This document shows, piece by piece, positions 12,546-24,544 of a stretch of 64,000 nucleotides of DNA (positions within the stretch are counted from its first letter, which is position 1; the number at the start of each line of letters is the position of its first letter). The position numbers and the translations under genes are program-made. The DNA is taken from the NCBI GenBank assembly GCA_047495785.1, contig JBLDXI010000001.1, positions 1,860,001-1,924,000 of the forward strand. Reading direction: 5' to 3'. The notes beneath the pieces are model-generated. The model worked only from the letters and a program-made list of their open reading frames with translations. It did not search any database and was not told the origin of the DNA. This DNA is from Lepidodermella squamata (lineage: Eukaryota; Gastrotricha).

Positions 12546-12805
12546 TTCTCCTGTTACTCACGAAATTTCAGCTATTACACTGTACGGCTTCTTGAGGCCA
12601 CACATCAGTCATCACTAAAAAATTATTGACGCACTCTGATTATGTGTTTTATTGGCGATTTCACACGTTAAAAGCGAGTCTACTCCACACGAAAAAGCAA
12701 CATTTTTTAGGATCAACATGCGTCACGCCTAAAATGTCGCTAAATAGAAGAAAAGATGGGGAATTTTTTAAATACCTAAATGTCAGTCATAGAGTCACTG
12801 CACGA

Positions 12806-15800
12806 TCAAATCGCGCAAAAATCAAGCTGCAAATCTTGAAATCTGAAATAAATGAAAATTGATAAATGAAACAAAAGAGGTCGGCAAACCCCCTCACCCC
12901 TTGGTCGCAAAAATCATAACGTAGTACCATCCTTTGGTGACTATTTTCGTTCGAACCCATTCAATTGAACCTTTCCAGTAGGGGCGATACTGATCAGGCG
13001 GATTCTTTCGAATAAAACAAGAAAAATTTCCATTATTGATATGAAGACAGAAAGAAATACCGAAGATGTAGTCGGAAGGGTTCCGTTTCTTACATATAAA
13101 TCAGCGTCACCTTAAAAAATCATCTTAAATGTTGAAATGGGAATAAATTGAAGCTCACCATTAGCTGCATCGATGAAAACGTTGATGCGCTCAGCACTGT
13201 CTGGAACCATGACCTTGAAATAAAGGGCGACCCCGTCGTTGGCCGATAATTCTAGACAGAAAAAATCAAGAAAATTGCGATTACCGTAAATAGTAGCCCG
13301 GGCTTATGAATTTTAAATCCCTAAAATTTTAAATTTATTTAAATTTAAATTATTCAAATTTAAAATGAAAAAATGAAAAATCTCAAAAATCTTGGGATAG
13401 CATTATTTTTTATTTTTGGGGCCCTATCATACCCTCCAAACTGGGCTACTAAGAACGATGGGCTTCTATAAGCGAATGGGCGTCTATTTCAACATTTCCT
13501 GCATATAAAATACTTTTTCCTACCTTTGACTGCCTCGCAATTGTTCATCACTGGGATGTTGTCAGTTGGCGAGGCTTTGGTTGTTGCTCCACTTGTCGGT
13601 CTAACTGTAGTCGAAGTCGTCGCATTCAGCCGGGGAAGGGGCGCCCGAGTCGGGGGCGTTGTCGGTTTCGTCGGCTGGAGGGTGATAATCGTCAACCACG
13701 GCGGAAGAGATATGGTGAACGGGCTCGCTTTAGTCGTAGCTCGAGTCGTCGTGGTCGCGGCTTTTGTCGTAGTTGTCGTTGCAGCCGCAGTCGGAGCCGC
13801 CGTGGCAGGGGTGCTAGGCTTCGGGGGCATGCAACTAGAAATATCGATGTCTACGGCTTTGAAAGCTTCCAGAATGTACTGCGGATCTCCGCCGACTTTG
13901 AAACGCGACGCTGTGGTCGCAACATCACAAGCCGCGGTTTTCATGCTATGGTTCTGGAATTTTAAATAAAATCATAAATTTGACAGAAATTTGAGTAGAA
14001 CCTTTTTCCATAGAACGGCATTTGCATTTAAGAACGCTTTCCAAGCTCCCTTAATGTCCCAAGTTGGTGAGGTAGCCAGCTTGTAGAAGACATAGTTGTA
14101 GATCGCACTGCAATGGTGAGGGTCGGTTTCTGGGGTAAATTTGTTGTAAGACATCACGATGGACATATCGCGTAAGAACGGCCGCTTTCAATATAAATAA
14201 GATTGAAGATTTAGGATCGAATTTATTGAAATTTTACAGTTTGCATGCAATTTGCGCCGATTTTGAAATCATTTTTGCCGTTTTGGTAGAATTCCAACGC
14301 CTCGGCCATCATGTCAGAAAAAGCCTGCATAATATAAAGATATAAAGATATAAACCTGGTGAAAAATTCGCCTTAAAGTAACTCGCCTCATTCATGCAAC
14401 CAGATTCTCCAGAATAAACTAGATCTGACGTCATTTGAGTGACGCTGTGGCCGATCTATCAAATAGAGATCATATTAATCTGTAGCCACTTGAATCCGAT
14501 TCTTACCTCATGAGCTACAACATCTTCGCAGGCGCATAACCTAAGAAAGAAAAGTAATTTCGAGGCATTTTGGACGATTTTTTCAACGTACGGTGTGAAC
14601 GTTTTACCACCGTCGCCAACATAGAAAGCAGAGCCGTCCCAAAAAGCGTTGTCATATCTCACGTTGAAATGCGCCCCAACATTGAAAACGCCTGAGGGGG
14701 TATACTTTTTCATATCCTGCGAGAAACCTAGTTAAAATTTTCAATTTCAACGGGATCTTTTGTAAAATAAAACGAAGCCTAACCCCATTCAGGATCAAGA
14801 AGAAATTGAACAACTTTGTTTGAGTTATAAAAACAGTCGGCTAAATAAAATATAAAAAAATCCAACAAATTTAGGTGAATGGCCTCATTTTTTACCCAAT
14901 GGGCCGTATGCTGTGTTGACAGGGTCGTCCGGTCCCGTGTCACACGGGTAGGTCACAACTGGCGTACGACCAGGTACAATTCGACTTGTACTACTTTTCA
15001 TGTCATAAACTATGACCGTTTTATTCGCATTTTGCATTAAGCAGTCTTTTTGATCCGAAGATAGGGAAGGCAGTTTCGGCCGTGTTTCTCCGTATCGATA
15101 CCTAAGTAAAATTGAGAAATAAGGCGTAGGGGAAGTCCGAAACTTTCGCCTACTTTCCAACTTTCGCGTTGCCGCCATTACCGAAAAACGTCGAAAGAGC
15201 GTCCCACGATTTTATGATCTTTTACAAAATAAATTAGAAAAATTTAGGTGATTTCCCAATTTTTCACCTCATTTTTCTTAGCATCGATGAGGCAAATAAC
15301 GCGAAATGGGATATTTTTCGCGTATTCTAGGCCTCTGATATCGACCTCGACCGCGTCGATGAGCGACCCGCCTGTTTCCTGGTACTTGTAAAATTTCGAT
15401 TGACTCTCGTAAATCTCGTCAATATCAGTAAGTTCCCAATGCGTTTTGCATGATTTGATCGCAGTTTCATTCAACGCGTCAAGGTCTAGTGAACTAGCCG
15501 CTTGCCTTGCGACTCTGTTCAGCTTTTTCGGCCCTGAAGCTGATCGAATTTTTGTAGGGCCTGCACATAGACCTCTAATGGGCGGCGGCTGGATCACCGC
15601 GGCTCCAGAATCCCAGACTGGGATGTCATCAACGGTATGCTCAAGCCTCGAAATCACTGACCCATCAGGCATTTGAACCTCTAAATATCGTAGCGATAAA
15701 TATTTGGAAAATTGGAAAGAATCGGATGTTTATTACCGATCCCCGATTCAACCAGATCCTCATTATCGTTGGGCAGGTGAAAAATTTGGCGGGCAGTCGG

Positions 15801-16001
15801 CGGTGCTTCGTCTTCGGGCAAATCTTTGCATGGATCGAAATCTTCAGAATGTTGTGGCAGTTGGAAATCGCCCCGCTTAGCTCGCATCAGCAACCCATCA
15901 TCTGTTTTGAGTTCAGGTACGAAGTCGACCAATTTCCTGTTATTGGAGCAAATCGCTCCGTTTGTCAGCAGGAAAACAGGCAGCAAAATAGCCAACTTCA
16001 T
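12806..16001 (-). CDS. Secreted M4 metallopeptidase, copy D
   Basis: Fifteen exons give 743 residues: 16001-15737, 15680-15268, 15218-15154, 15101-14896, 14840-14784, 14727-14592, 14540-14507, 14455-14397, 14334-14238, 14184-14002, 13953-13524, 13251-13159, 13110-13061, 13004-12898, 12842-12806. It has a signal peptide, FTP propeptide, M4 catalytic domain, Thr-rich linker and PPC-like domain. HExxH is split by a 51-nt intron (14456-14506) between Glu and Ile; the frame still reads HEIGHSVTQ. NEAFSD is split by a GC-donor intron (14335-14396, GCGAGT). The last 37-nt exon (FQDLQLDFCAI) was found by alignment with copy C; without it translation would stop at TGA right after the previous exon. 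The 272-nt intron 13252-13523 carries an inverted-repeat element. All catalytic residues are present. Confidence 0.85.
13291..13451. mobile_element. MITE-like inverted-repeat element in an intron of M4 copy D
   Basis: The sequence starts TAGTAGCCCGG and ends CTGGGCTACTA, an 11-bp terminal inverted repeat with one mismatch. The interior is AT-rich with palindromic AAATTTAAA words and no ORF. It accounts for most of the extra length of this 272-nt intron; other introns in the gene are 48-62 nt. A TA target duplication is possible but cannot be proved from one copy. Confidence 0.5.
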
Positions 16002-16402
16002 AACGAAGACTTGGAGGAAAATGGTGGTCAGAAGTCTTTTTATCGGCAGAATTAACCGCCGCTATTGATCTCTCAGCCATTATTCAATTTTTTTTTAAAC
16101 GGCTGTCAGTTTGCTTAAAAAACGAGACTATTCAGGTGAAACGCACTTGAAAATAACAAAAAATTGCATTCGTTTATTTTTTCTACCTTTGAGATAGTAA
16201 ATAAGTTTTGCTCACAATATAATAATATCGATGTATCACGTGTTGAATGACTGCAAGCCTCTATAAGGCAAATGAGAAACAAAAACATTTTTGCGACTTC
16301 AGATTATACTTATCAACCATTCAGTGAGAGGTGCATATTTTTCATACTCAAATTCAGGATCAAATAGTTCTTCTTCTGTCTTGCGGCAAGCGTTGAGAAA
16401 AA
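16002..16402. other. Intergenic spacer between M4 copy D and TTC5
   Basis: This 401-bp AT-rich spacer would hold the promoter of copy D and the 3' flank of TTC5. No additional gene is supported. Confidence 0.5.
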
Positions 16403-18420
16403 TTACTCCGGCAAATTGTAGAATGAGAAATTCGTCACTGAGACCTTCTCCGATGAAATCGGCTTCCTTGAAATGACTAGACCATAGGGCGTTTCGAGCC
16501 GAATCAAGGTGAACTGAAAATTAAACAAATTAAACAAATTACAAATATTCAAAAATCAGGTTTCAATTTATCCAGCAAAAATTAGCGGACTTATTCCTGA
16601 GAGTAACCTCCGTCGTGTTATCCCTCTTCATGAGAAGGATTTCGCCATTCGTCTGTGCTAGGTCGGCACGAGGCTACCGGCGGCGCTCCCCTAAGCTCAA
16701 GCACAAGGCTATCGCGGCCGGTGACAGGAGCCAATGACCGGTATTTGGGCATCTCTGCCCAGCTACTTTCTAGCCGTGGACCGGAGAATTTCAACCCAGG
16801 TCGCAGTTGAACAACGAATGTGTTCCGTGTGTTAACCTGATCAGCGAACTTCAGGCTATAGGCCCGCCCATTAGTTATGAATCATCAACACACATATAAA
16901 CAAAAACGCACTCGAGAAAAAATATCCACCCAGCTCATTTGCATATGCACACAAACAAAAATAATGAGGGGGTAAAAAAAATACTAGAAAATAATAGTAG
17001 TAAACACATACTTTGAATTCTTTACCCGGATCGTCCGTATTGTTATCCTGATTTGACGGAATAGCAATATTCACATCGACGTTTACCACAGTAGGCTCTG
17101 GAATTGCGACTGAATCGCCAACTTTCATCAAATCACTGAAAATTATAGTGAAATATTTCTGAAATTAGGAATTAACAATTGTAATTACGGTGCCATGTTG
17201 TGTATAACAACTGGAATACAATACGGAGCTGAAGATTCGTTAGCCACATCGCATAGACAGAACGCTAGCTCTGCATCAGACTTCGCAAATGCCACGGTTT
17301 TACCAAGCACAACAACGCCAGTATTTTGCCCGACTTGTAATTCAGAGAGAGGCACTCTTCTCAGGCGCAATCCGCTCACAGGGTCTCTACAATAATGAGA
17401 AAAAAATTGAAGAACGGATTTCTCATTTCGGTTCCTCACTTGTATACTCCCAAATCCAAATCACTAATGCTTTGGAGCATTTGCTGAAGCCGCTTAAACT
17501 TAAGGCGGCCCTTTTCTTTGCAAATGGTATTCACTGTTGCGAAAAACTGAGCAATTTGCTCAAGCTTGCTCTTCGGATCCGGCCATGTCGGATCAAGTCT
17601 AGCAGCTTGGACCAAGTCACTAATTGTCGGTTTATACTCGCACAAGTATCGATAGAGCATTGCGCGATTGTAATACATATCAGGTATGGCTCGAATGGCA
17701 GGGTCTTTTTCAGCCTAATAAATGCGTTAAACTTATAGCTCTGAGATCTCAGATAAAAACAGTTCACTCCCTTACTTGAGTATATGCTTGAAGAGTATGA
17801 GTCAGCATCAATCGTTTGTTCGTAGAAACAAAGAACATTGACATGTAGGCATTGCCCAAACATAGCCAAGATTGGCCATCAGTAGGGTCGAGAGCTACAG
17901 CTTGCTTTGCTCTCTCTAAGCTGTCCTCAAGTTGATTAACTCTCTCCTGCAAATTTAATCCAGAATTAACGGAGCCAGACAGTGCTCGAATGGTCATAGA
18001 GACACCGCGAAGACTCGCTTTGTTAGACTTCCATTTCAAAGCATCGGTGAAGCAGTTTTTGGCTGATTGAACGTCTCCTTTCTTCCAAAAACACTCGCCC
18101 AGGAGATTCCACGCTTCAACAGATGACGGATCTAGTTTCACCGCTTTTGATAATGCATCGAAAGCTTGCTGGCTAAAATCTGGCAGCACGTTATTGGCTT
18201 TGCCAACGCATAAAAAATACGAGCTTTTCGAAAGCTTGTTTGCATTCAGTTCTATTAGGTCTTGAACAGCTTGCAACTCAACTTTCAGAAGATCTATTTT
18301 CTTCGAGGCGTCGCTCAGCGGGTGAGTTTCAAAGAATTTGTCCCTGAACTCAAACAGCTTGTCAATGGATAGCTGTACAGCGACGAGAGCATCAAGTTCC
18401 AGATCTTTCTCTGATTCCAT
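16403..18420 (-). CDS. TTC5: Tetratricopeptide repeat protein 5 (TTC5/Strap) homologue
   Basis: Five exons give 450 residues, close to human TTC5 (440): 18420-17776, 17714-17440, 17386-17189, 17135-17012, 16513-16403. Tandem TPR motifs occupy roughly residues 60-290 (e.g. AWNLLGECFWKKGDVQSAKN; LCLGNAYMSMFF; MYYNRAMLYRYL). A C-terminal OB-fold-like domain follows (GVVVLGKTVAF; VGDSVAIPEP; FTLIRLETP), which matches the family order. TTC5 is known as a p300/p53 cofactor and as a factor recruited to nascent tubulin chains for tubulin mRNA autoregulation. The start at 18420 (MESEKD) is preferred over an upstream ATG at 18474. The last intron (16514-17011) is 498 nt against 53-61 nt for the others because of an inserted repeat. 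Confidence 0.9.
16590..16880 (-). mobile_element. Candidate tRNA-derived SINE inside a TTC5 intron
   Basis: A GC-richer block interrupts an otherwise AT-rich intron. On the minus strand it carries a box-A-like motif (TTCGCTGATCAGGTTAAC, near 16831-16848) and, about 45 nt further, a box-B-like motif (GGGTTGAAATTC, near 16784-16796). That is the spacing of a tRNA-type Pol III promoter. The borders are approximate and no second copy lies in this window, so the assignment is tentative. Confidence 0.4.
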
Positions 18421-20961
18421 TCTCAATTCTTTAAAATGGAAATGACAATAGTAGCTAAATCCATATCCAAACAAATAACATAAAAATATGGATGATAATA
18501 ATAAGAAAATTGAAGCTCAGAACGTACAATAGAAGAGCCACCAAGATGAGGTAAATTCGCCTTCTCCAATTCCGTTGGTAGAAGTGCGTTCAACCTTCAA
18601 AGAGGGCGTTGCTCCCAGAGGGCTCACTCTCATAGGGCACCATACCCCCAACCTAACCCTAACTCTAACGCTAAACCTTACCCTAACCTCAATCCTAATC
18701 CTTTGAGAGCGACGCCATCTGAGGATACTTCAACCTTCAACCAAGAAAATTTACCGATATTTTAAATGAACCCAACGGCCGTGATTTGAGTGATTTTCTG
18801 CCGAGGAGGGGACACATGCTACCCCAGAATCCGGAATACTTAACCCCGGAATTTCTTATCGCCGCCAATGAATGAACTTCAAGTAGCCATTTCTCAGACG
18901 ACACTAGCCTCATCTCATAGCTCTGACTCGGATAAGTAAAGAAAGAGGTTTAAGCATATTTCCCATTTTTACTGTGATGCTTGGATTGCTGCCAAAACTT
19001 CTAGTAGGGTCCTGACCTGCTCAGAAATGGTCACGAAGTGGTTAAAAAGACAAAAAACAAGCTCATCCGAGATATTTCTGACTTTCCCGCCAGATCAACG
19101 ACGCCAATGAAAAGGTCAAGGTCAAATAGCAAATTATTTTTATCTGAAATTCAGTATTAAATAGGTAATTTTATACATTAAGCAATATTATAACTATGAA
19201 TAATTCGAATTTTCGCCTTGAGTCTTTTGAAGGGTCTCGGGTTACAAGTTCGGGGTTTGGAAGATCGATGCTGCCCGCTGGTTGAATCCATTTAATTCAA
19301 GATACTTAGATGCTAGAAATTTCTTCTTCCCACTGATTTAATTAAATTCTGTACTAGAGAGCCTGAGATAACTTGGATTTATCATTCGATCCGTCTTCGA
19401 AGATGGCGGGTTGCAGCTATCATTGGTTGATCGCCATGTGGAAGCAAATTGGAAAGTGGAAGCGGAGATGGCTCGTTCAGGCTTGGAATTAGAAAATGTA
19501 GCTACTCGAAAATTGTTATATAGTTATTGTCTCTTTCTATATATCCGCAAAATTTCCGCGCCAAAATCCCAAAGTGAATCCTTCGATTTCGAATTTTACT
19601 TTCGCTTTTACCGGGATCGTCATCATGATCCGAAGCAACATCGGCCGATCGATAGGCGATTTATTACTAACTGTTAGCGATCCGAATTACAGAAAATAGT
19701 TTGGGTATGCTCCATTGAATACCGTTTGGCTCGCTAGGTATTACACGAAAAGTCACAATGACGAACACACAGCCATTGTGAAGCTTTCACAGGCGTTTTT
19801 ATTTTTCACGAATCATTTTTTCAAGTGGATTTATTATCAGATTGCTTAAAGAAAGACAATCAAGTACGAAAACTATCAACTTAAGCAGGTAAACACGAGT
19901 GAGGAAGTTGAGAACGACATCTTATTCTATTCTAGTTGAAAATGAAGAAAAGTTGGCTAGGAGTGTCAGATGTTGTTTTTCTAGTAGCTTCTGAAACTCA
20001 TAACGATCATCTTCACATGCGCTTGCAATAAAATATCAGTATTCATGACAAGTGGTAAGAGAAATGCAACTAGTAGATTGTGCGACCGCTTCTACCCAAG
20101 TCGTCCGAAATCAACTTCACAGATTGTTCTACGGAATAATTTCATATCAAGTTTTGGCAAGTTGACTTTGGAATGTTAAAATCATATTATTGTCCTTTGC
20201 TCCTATCACTAAATAAGGAGAAAGTTATTCCTTGGAAGTATGGATAAACTCTATTGTTTGCAATCTCAGTTGGAATTATGAAAACGCCTTTTTGTTAATA
20301 TCCATTGTCCATGGGCTATTTCAGGTAAAAAAATGCGAGAGAAAATCATCGCGCTATCAAGAATCATAACATTATTTTATAACCGGAAATACATGTTGTT
20401 TTGTTACCGGAAACAAAGCTCCGCGTCAAACACACAGGAAAAAATGACTGGCAAATCAAATATCAATCAAGCCTCGTTGAACGCAATTCAAAAGGCCCTG
20501 AAAATTAGCCGGAGGAAAATGTTTGATTTGGGTATAGTTGCCTGCGTAATGTTCGTTGAATATAATATCAAATAATCTCACAGAGAAATCTCACATAAAA
20601 ATTGAACAGTGATTCCTCAAACAACTAAATATTATATTAATTAAGCTCTAGGGATTGTTCGAATACTTATATTTACAAATTTGTTAGTGTATTTGAATAA
20701 AATAAATTCATCTATTGAAAAATAACGCTCAGGATTTGGGCGTGTTTTGTACAATGAAAAAGAAGAGAATTGTGAAAAACGCTAAAGAGAGTTTAACGTC
20801 TAGAATTATTGCTCGACTTCGGCGTGTTCTTGAACTATTCAAGCAATTTTTTGTTTCACCTCCTGGCCGCCCAATCAGTCAATTCGATAAAAGATGGCTA
20901 TAGGATTTTTTGAAAAAATGTTCATCTATTAACATTATTGACAACACAATGACTGCCATTT
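18421..20961. other. 2.5-kb intergenic region, no supported gene
   Basis: The region separates TTC5 from the tektin gene. It contains the inverted-repeat/telomere-like element at 18601-18720. Short Lys/Arg-rich reading frames near 20444-20610 and 20754-20903 exist; the first could be spliced to a few more codons across a GTATAG...CACAG intron. Neither resembles a known protein, so I do not call them. Confidence 0.5.
18601..18720. repeat. Inverted-repeat element with degenerate CCCTAA core
   Basis: About 21 bp at each end form an imperfect terminal inverted repeat (17 of 21 positions match; AGAGGGCGTTGC... against ...GCGACGCCATCT). The interior (about 18645-18702) is a run of CCTAACCCTAAC-type variants resembling degenerate animal telomere repeat. 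It may be a small non-autonomous transposon containing telomere-like DNA. Confidence 0.45.
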
Positions 20962-22685
20962 TTAGCATGGATCGCAACATTTCGATGGATAACAGCACGG
21001 TTCGACGCCAGTGAGTGGCATGCTGAAGATCGGGCCGACCGACGGATCCATCGGGAACGCCTTGCGCATGCCCATGCACGCCTTAGCGTCAATGCCCAGG
21101 CTGTTCTCCTTGTTGTCAATCTCAGCCTCGAGCGCGCCCTTGGTCTTGAGTAGCCGGCTGAGCGCGCATTCGGCCTGCTTCAAGCGATCGCGCAAATAGC
21201 GAATAGAATCTTTGAGCTCGCAAACTTCCTTTATCAACATCTTCATCGGCCCGTCGTTGCACGCTTCGATGTTAGGCCGGCGAGTGCGCTCCTCGAGGCG
21301 CGTCTGAGCCACCTTAAGCGGCGCCTCTTTATCAGCCAGCGCCTTTCGAATCAACTCGATGTTCTTCTGCATGTCAAAGATGGCCTGGTTGGTTTTGTTG
21401 AGGTGGACTTGCAACTTGTTGCGCGCATCGGTTGTCTCTTGAACGCGGGCGTTGAACGCGTTATTGACGGCTGTGAACATGTGCCACATTTCGTTGGCGG
21501 CCTGGCGGCGCATGGCGTCAATGTCGCCGCGCAGCTTCTCGCTGTTTTCGCGCTCTTTCTGCGAGCGCAAAATGTTGTTCTGCGTGAATTTGACCCACGA
21601 CTCGGGGTTCGAGACGGTATAGTCGTAGCACTCGATGCCATCATGATACGCGATATCCGCCGATGTGTTCCGCAACTGGTGCATGCGGTCGTCGATGTTT
21701 TGCGCCGAATTCTTATCGATGGCGTCCTTTTCCAATTCGTGCATGGCCGCCCGGTTCATCCTTGAAACAAATTAGAAAAATTAAAAAAAAATTGCTAATA
21801 AATCATATATTAATTACTTTTGCTGAATATCGGCACGGTTGAGCATTTTGCGCATTTTTTCTTGCCACTTCTTGATGAGCGCGATTTCGCGGCAAAGCGC
21901 CTTTTCGACGTCGTCGTGAACGCGATCGATGCCGGCTCGCTTCTCGCGCTGCATCAGGCACTCCTCGGCGATTTGCAGCGGGCCGAAAGTGTCGCGAAGC
22001 GCCTTGTCAAGAACTCGCCTGTGCTCGGCCAAATTCTCCATCTCGTTCTCCATAGCCCGAAGTTCGTTCGTAAGCTCGCATTTCCAAAACGCAATGTCCT
22101 GCACACGTTCAGCTGAAAACAGAGGATCAAATTAGTTTTGTATTATAAGACCATGAGCTATTAAAAAATTATCCGAAAATTGCATGGTTACCTACCTAGT
22201 TTCCGGTTTGATTCGGCCTGGCGATTACGGGTGCGCGCATCGGTCTCTTTGACCGCCCGCCACGCATCACTGCGGATACGCTCTGCCAAGTTCTTATCGG
22301 TATCAGCGCCCCAATAATGTGATTTGTTGTTCTGTTGCCAGTCACCCGGGGTGAATCGTTGGTAAACTTGCTCACTATAATTTATCGAAAAATGATTGTT
22401 TTGGTAATTTCTACTACGCGTTTGATCTTACTTTCCCTCGCAGTAATACGAGTTCATCTGAGGAATGCCAGCACTGTAGGATTTTGTCAAGTATTTGTGG
22501 TAATTTTTGTCATCGACCAACGGCAGCATGGTTGATGATCGGTGGAAAGGCCGGATTGAGGTATCAGCGTCCCCAGCCATAGCCGACGTTCCTCGGCATG
22601 GATTGCAGCAATCAGGGCCATTTCTAGCCGACAACGGCGTGTAGTCACCACAGCAGCCGGAATCGACGTTAACAGACTCAGCCAT
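20962..22685 (-). CDS. TEKT4: Tektin (tektin-4-like)
   Basis: Four exons give 508 residues: 22685-22432, 22374-22196, 22112-21818, 21760-20962. The central part is long coiled coil. Typical tektin stretches are PESWVKFTQNN, ADKEAPLKVAQTRL and the signature-like RPNIEACND (canonical RPNVELCRD). The first two match tektin-4 best by memory of the family. Tektins are filament proteins of the ciliary/flagellar doublet microtubule, so this implies motile cilia or flagellate sperm. Both ends are Cys-rich: CCGDYT and CCNPC near the N-terminus, CCYPSKCCDPC at the very C-terminus. Those extensions are not typical and might cross-link the sperm axoneme (inference). The gene is divergent from the homeobox gene across a 1.9-kb spacer. 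Confidence 0.9.
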
Positions 22686-24544
22686 ATTATGACTTAATTT
22701 TACGATTTAAGGCAGCTATTTCGACAAAGAACAATCCAGTGCACAAAAAAACGAAACCCCTTTTGCTAAGCTACAAGCTTTTATGCGAAGATGAATGACG
22801 GGAATTAGTAACTCTGCGACAGGGTTACAGGTTTTTTTAAGATTTTTTGTTTTATCTGAATAGCGCTTGTGTAAATATATGAAATGCAGTTGTGTCGCTG
22901 CTTTTGATGCGCTGTTGGCCCAAAGCGCGCCGGGTCTGCGCTCGTCTCCTACTCGACGTTACTTGGCAACGGCGTCGCTGGGCAGCACCGATCTTTCTCC
23001 GTTCATAATTAATGAACTAGGCCCGGCGCGCGTGCGAATGATACTAGTGGCTAGTCTAGTTTATTAATATTATGTTCACCAATGACGCAGCGGCGTACTC
23101 GCGTCTAGCAAAAATCGAGAGTATTAACGCGGCTGCGCGTGCGCACGGCAGCAGAGCCGGGAGGAGTGGAAAAAAGGCACCGTGTGATCGCGCCGCGCTG
23201 CTTTTTTGTGTTTGCACGCACTATAATTATTGAACCAATATACAAACGCAAGTATTACCTACCTGCGCGCGCCAATACTTTTTTACCAAGCAGGCCAATG
23301 ACCGATCAGCGGCGCCTTTGTATCAAAACAACATACACACGCATGAAGCCAGTTGTTTTATTGAAATCGTTCGCAATTAATCGAAAAGGACAGAAAATTT
23401 ATAAGGCGTATCACGGTTTTTAAATAATAATACTCATAATATATTATATTTCACGACGTAGTTTCTTTCAGTGGAAACATTGCGTTTTTTGCGTAAACGA
23501 AAAAAGCGCTTGCCACCGGTCGATATAGTTTAAAGCGATACTAGGTGCACCATGATCCCCTGGCACCTATGGTTACCGCTATGGTACCGCTAATGCAGTG
23601 TTATTGTTCTATCAGCCGATTTTGTTTTTCATCGACCGTGTTAAAAAGTGGCCGCTGCTTCATTTTTTCATGTTCTCTCTCAACTCTACACGTCCGGACC
23701 AGATATTTGCACCCGTGGGTTGTAGCAGAAATCAAAACTGAAATATTAATGAAATTAAAGTGCTGCTGATGCTGCTGTTGGTGGTGATTTTCGAAATAAA
23801 ATGCTGACGAAATATTATTGTCTGATAGCAATCGAGTTCGGGGTGAAACATTGTAAATTGCGGTAACGCTTCATTTTCATTCATCGATTACAACGTACTG
23901 ATAAAACGGGTTCACTTGTTGCTCGCCTTGCAACGCGCATTTCTTTCATCGCGCGCTCATGATAGCGATGATGATAGGCGCGCTAGAATCGTTCATGCGC
24001 ACCCGCGCAACCAATCAGCGCCTACCGGATGTCGCGGAATTTGCGTGTGCGCGGTCTAGCCAATGGGCGCGTGAGGAGCGGCGCCGTAAGTCGGGCGCAT
24101 CCGCAGTCAGTCAGTGCGCGGTTAGTCAGCAATAACAAGGCATTCATATTTACCCAGCCTAGCATCCGGTTCTGGGACGAATTAAGGCGCATTAAATCTT
24201 ACTCGCCTCGACTTCGTCGATATTTATTACCCCTCGGGAGTCTCGGGGCAACTCCGCCTATCAGTTGGTATTTTATTATTTACCTAAGCGCGATCATTGC
24301 CTACTATACCTAAGCAACCTGTTCCCAATAAAACCCGGCGCAACGGAGCGAGATTCCACGGAAAACGTAGGGCAGCATATCTCTGACTTCTTACTTACTC
24401 ATCTCTGTTCTGGTCGCAATAAAATTCCGCAAAAAACTCCGCGTCGCTGTTCTTGATTTTTACTTACATGTTCTTTACTTCTGTATGTCTTCTTTAGATT
24501 AGCAAGCAGATTAGATTAGCTAATAATATAATTTGACGACTCAA
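22686..24544. other. Intergenic/promoter region between tektin and homeobox genes
   Basis: This 1.86-kb divergent spacer has mixed GC-rich, CpG-containing words (GCGCGC, CGGCG) and AT-rich ATAATA patches. No ORF with homology is present. It probably carries regulatory DNA for the homeobox gene and the promoter of the tektin gene (inference). Confidence 0.45.

Noticed and set aside
20754-20903. Lys/Arg-rich short frame as a protamine-like gene
   Set aside because: There is no Cys or Arg-cluster pattern of known protamines and no splice or homology support.
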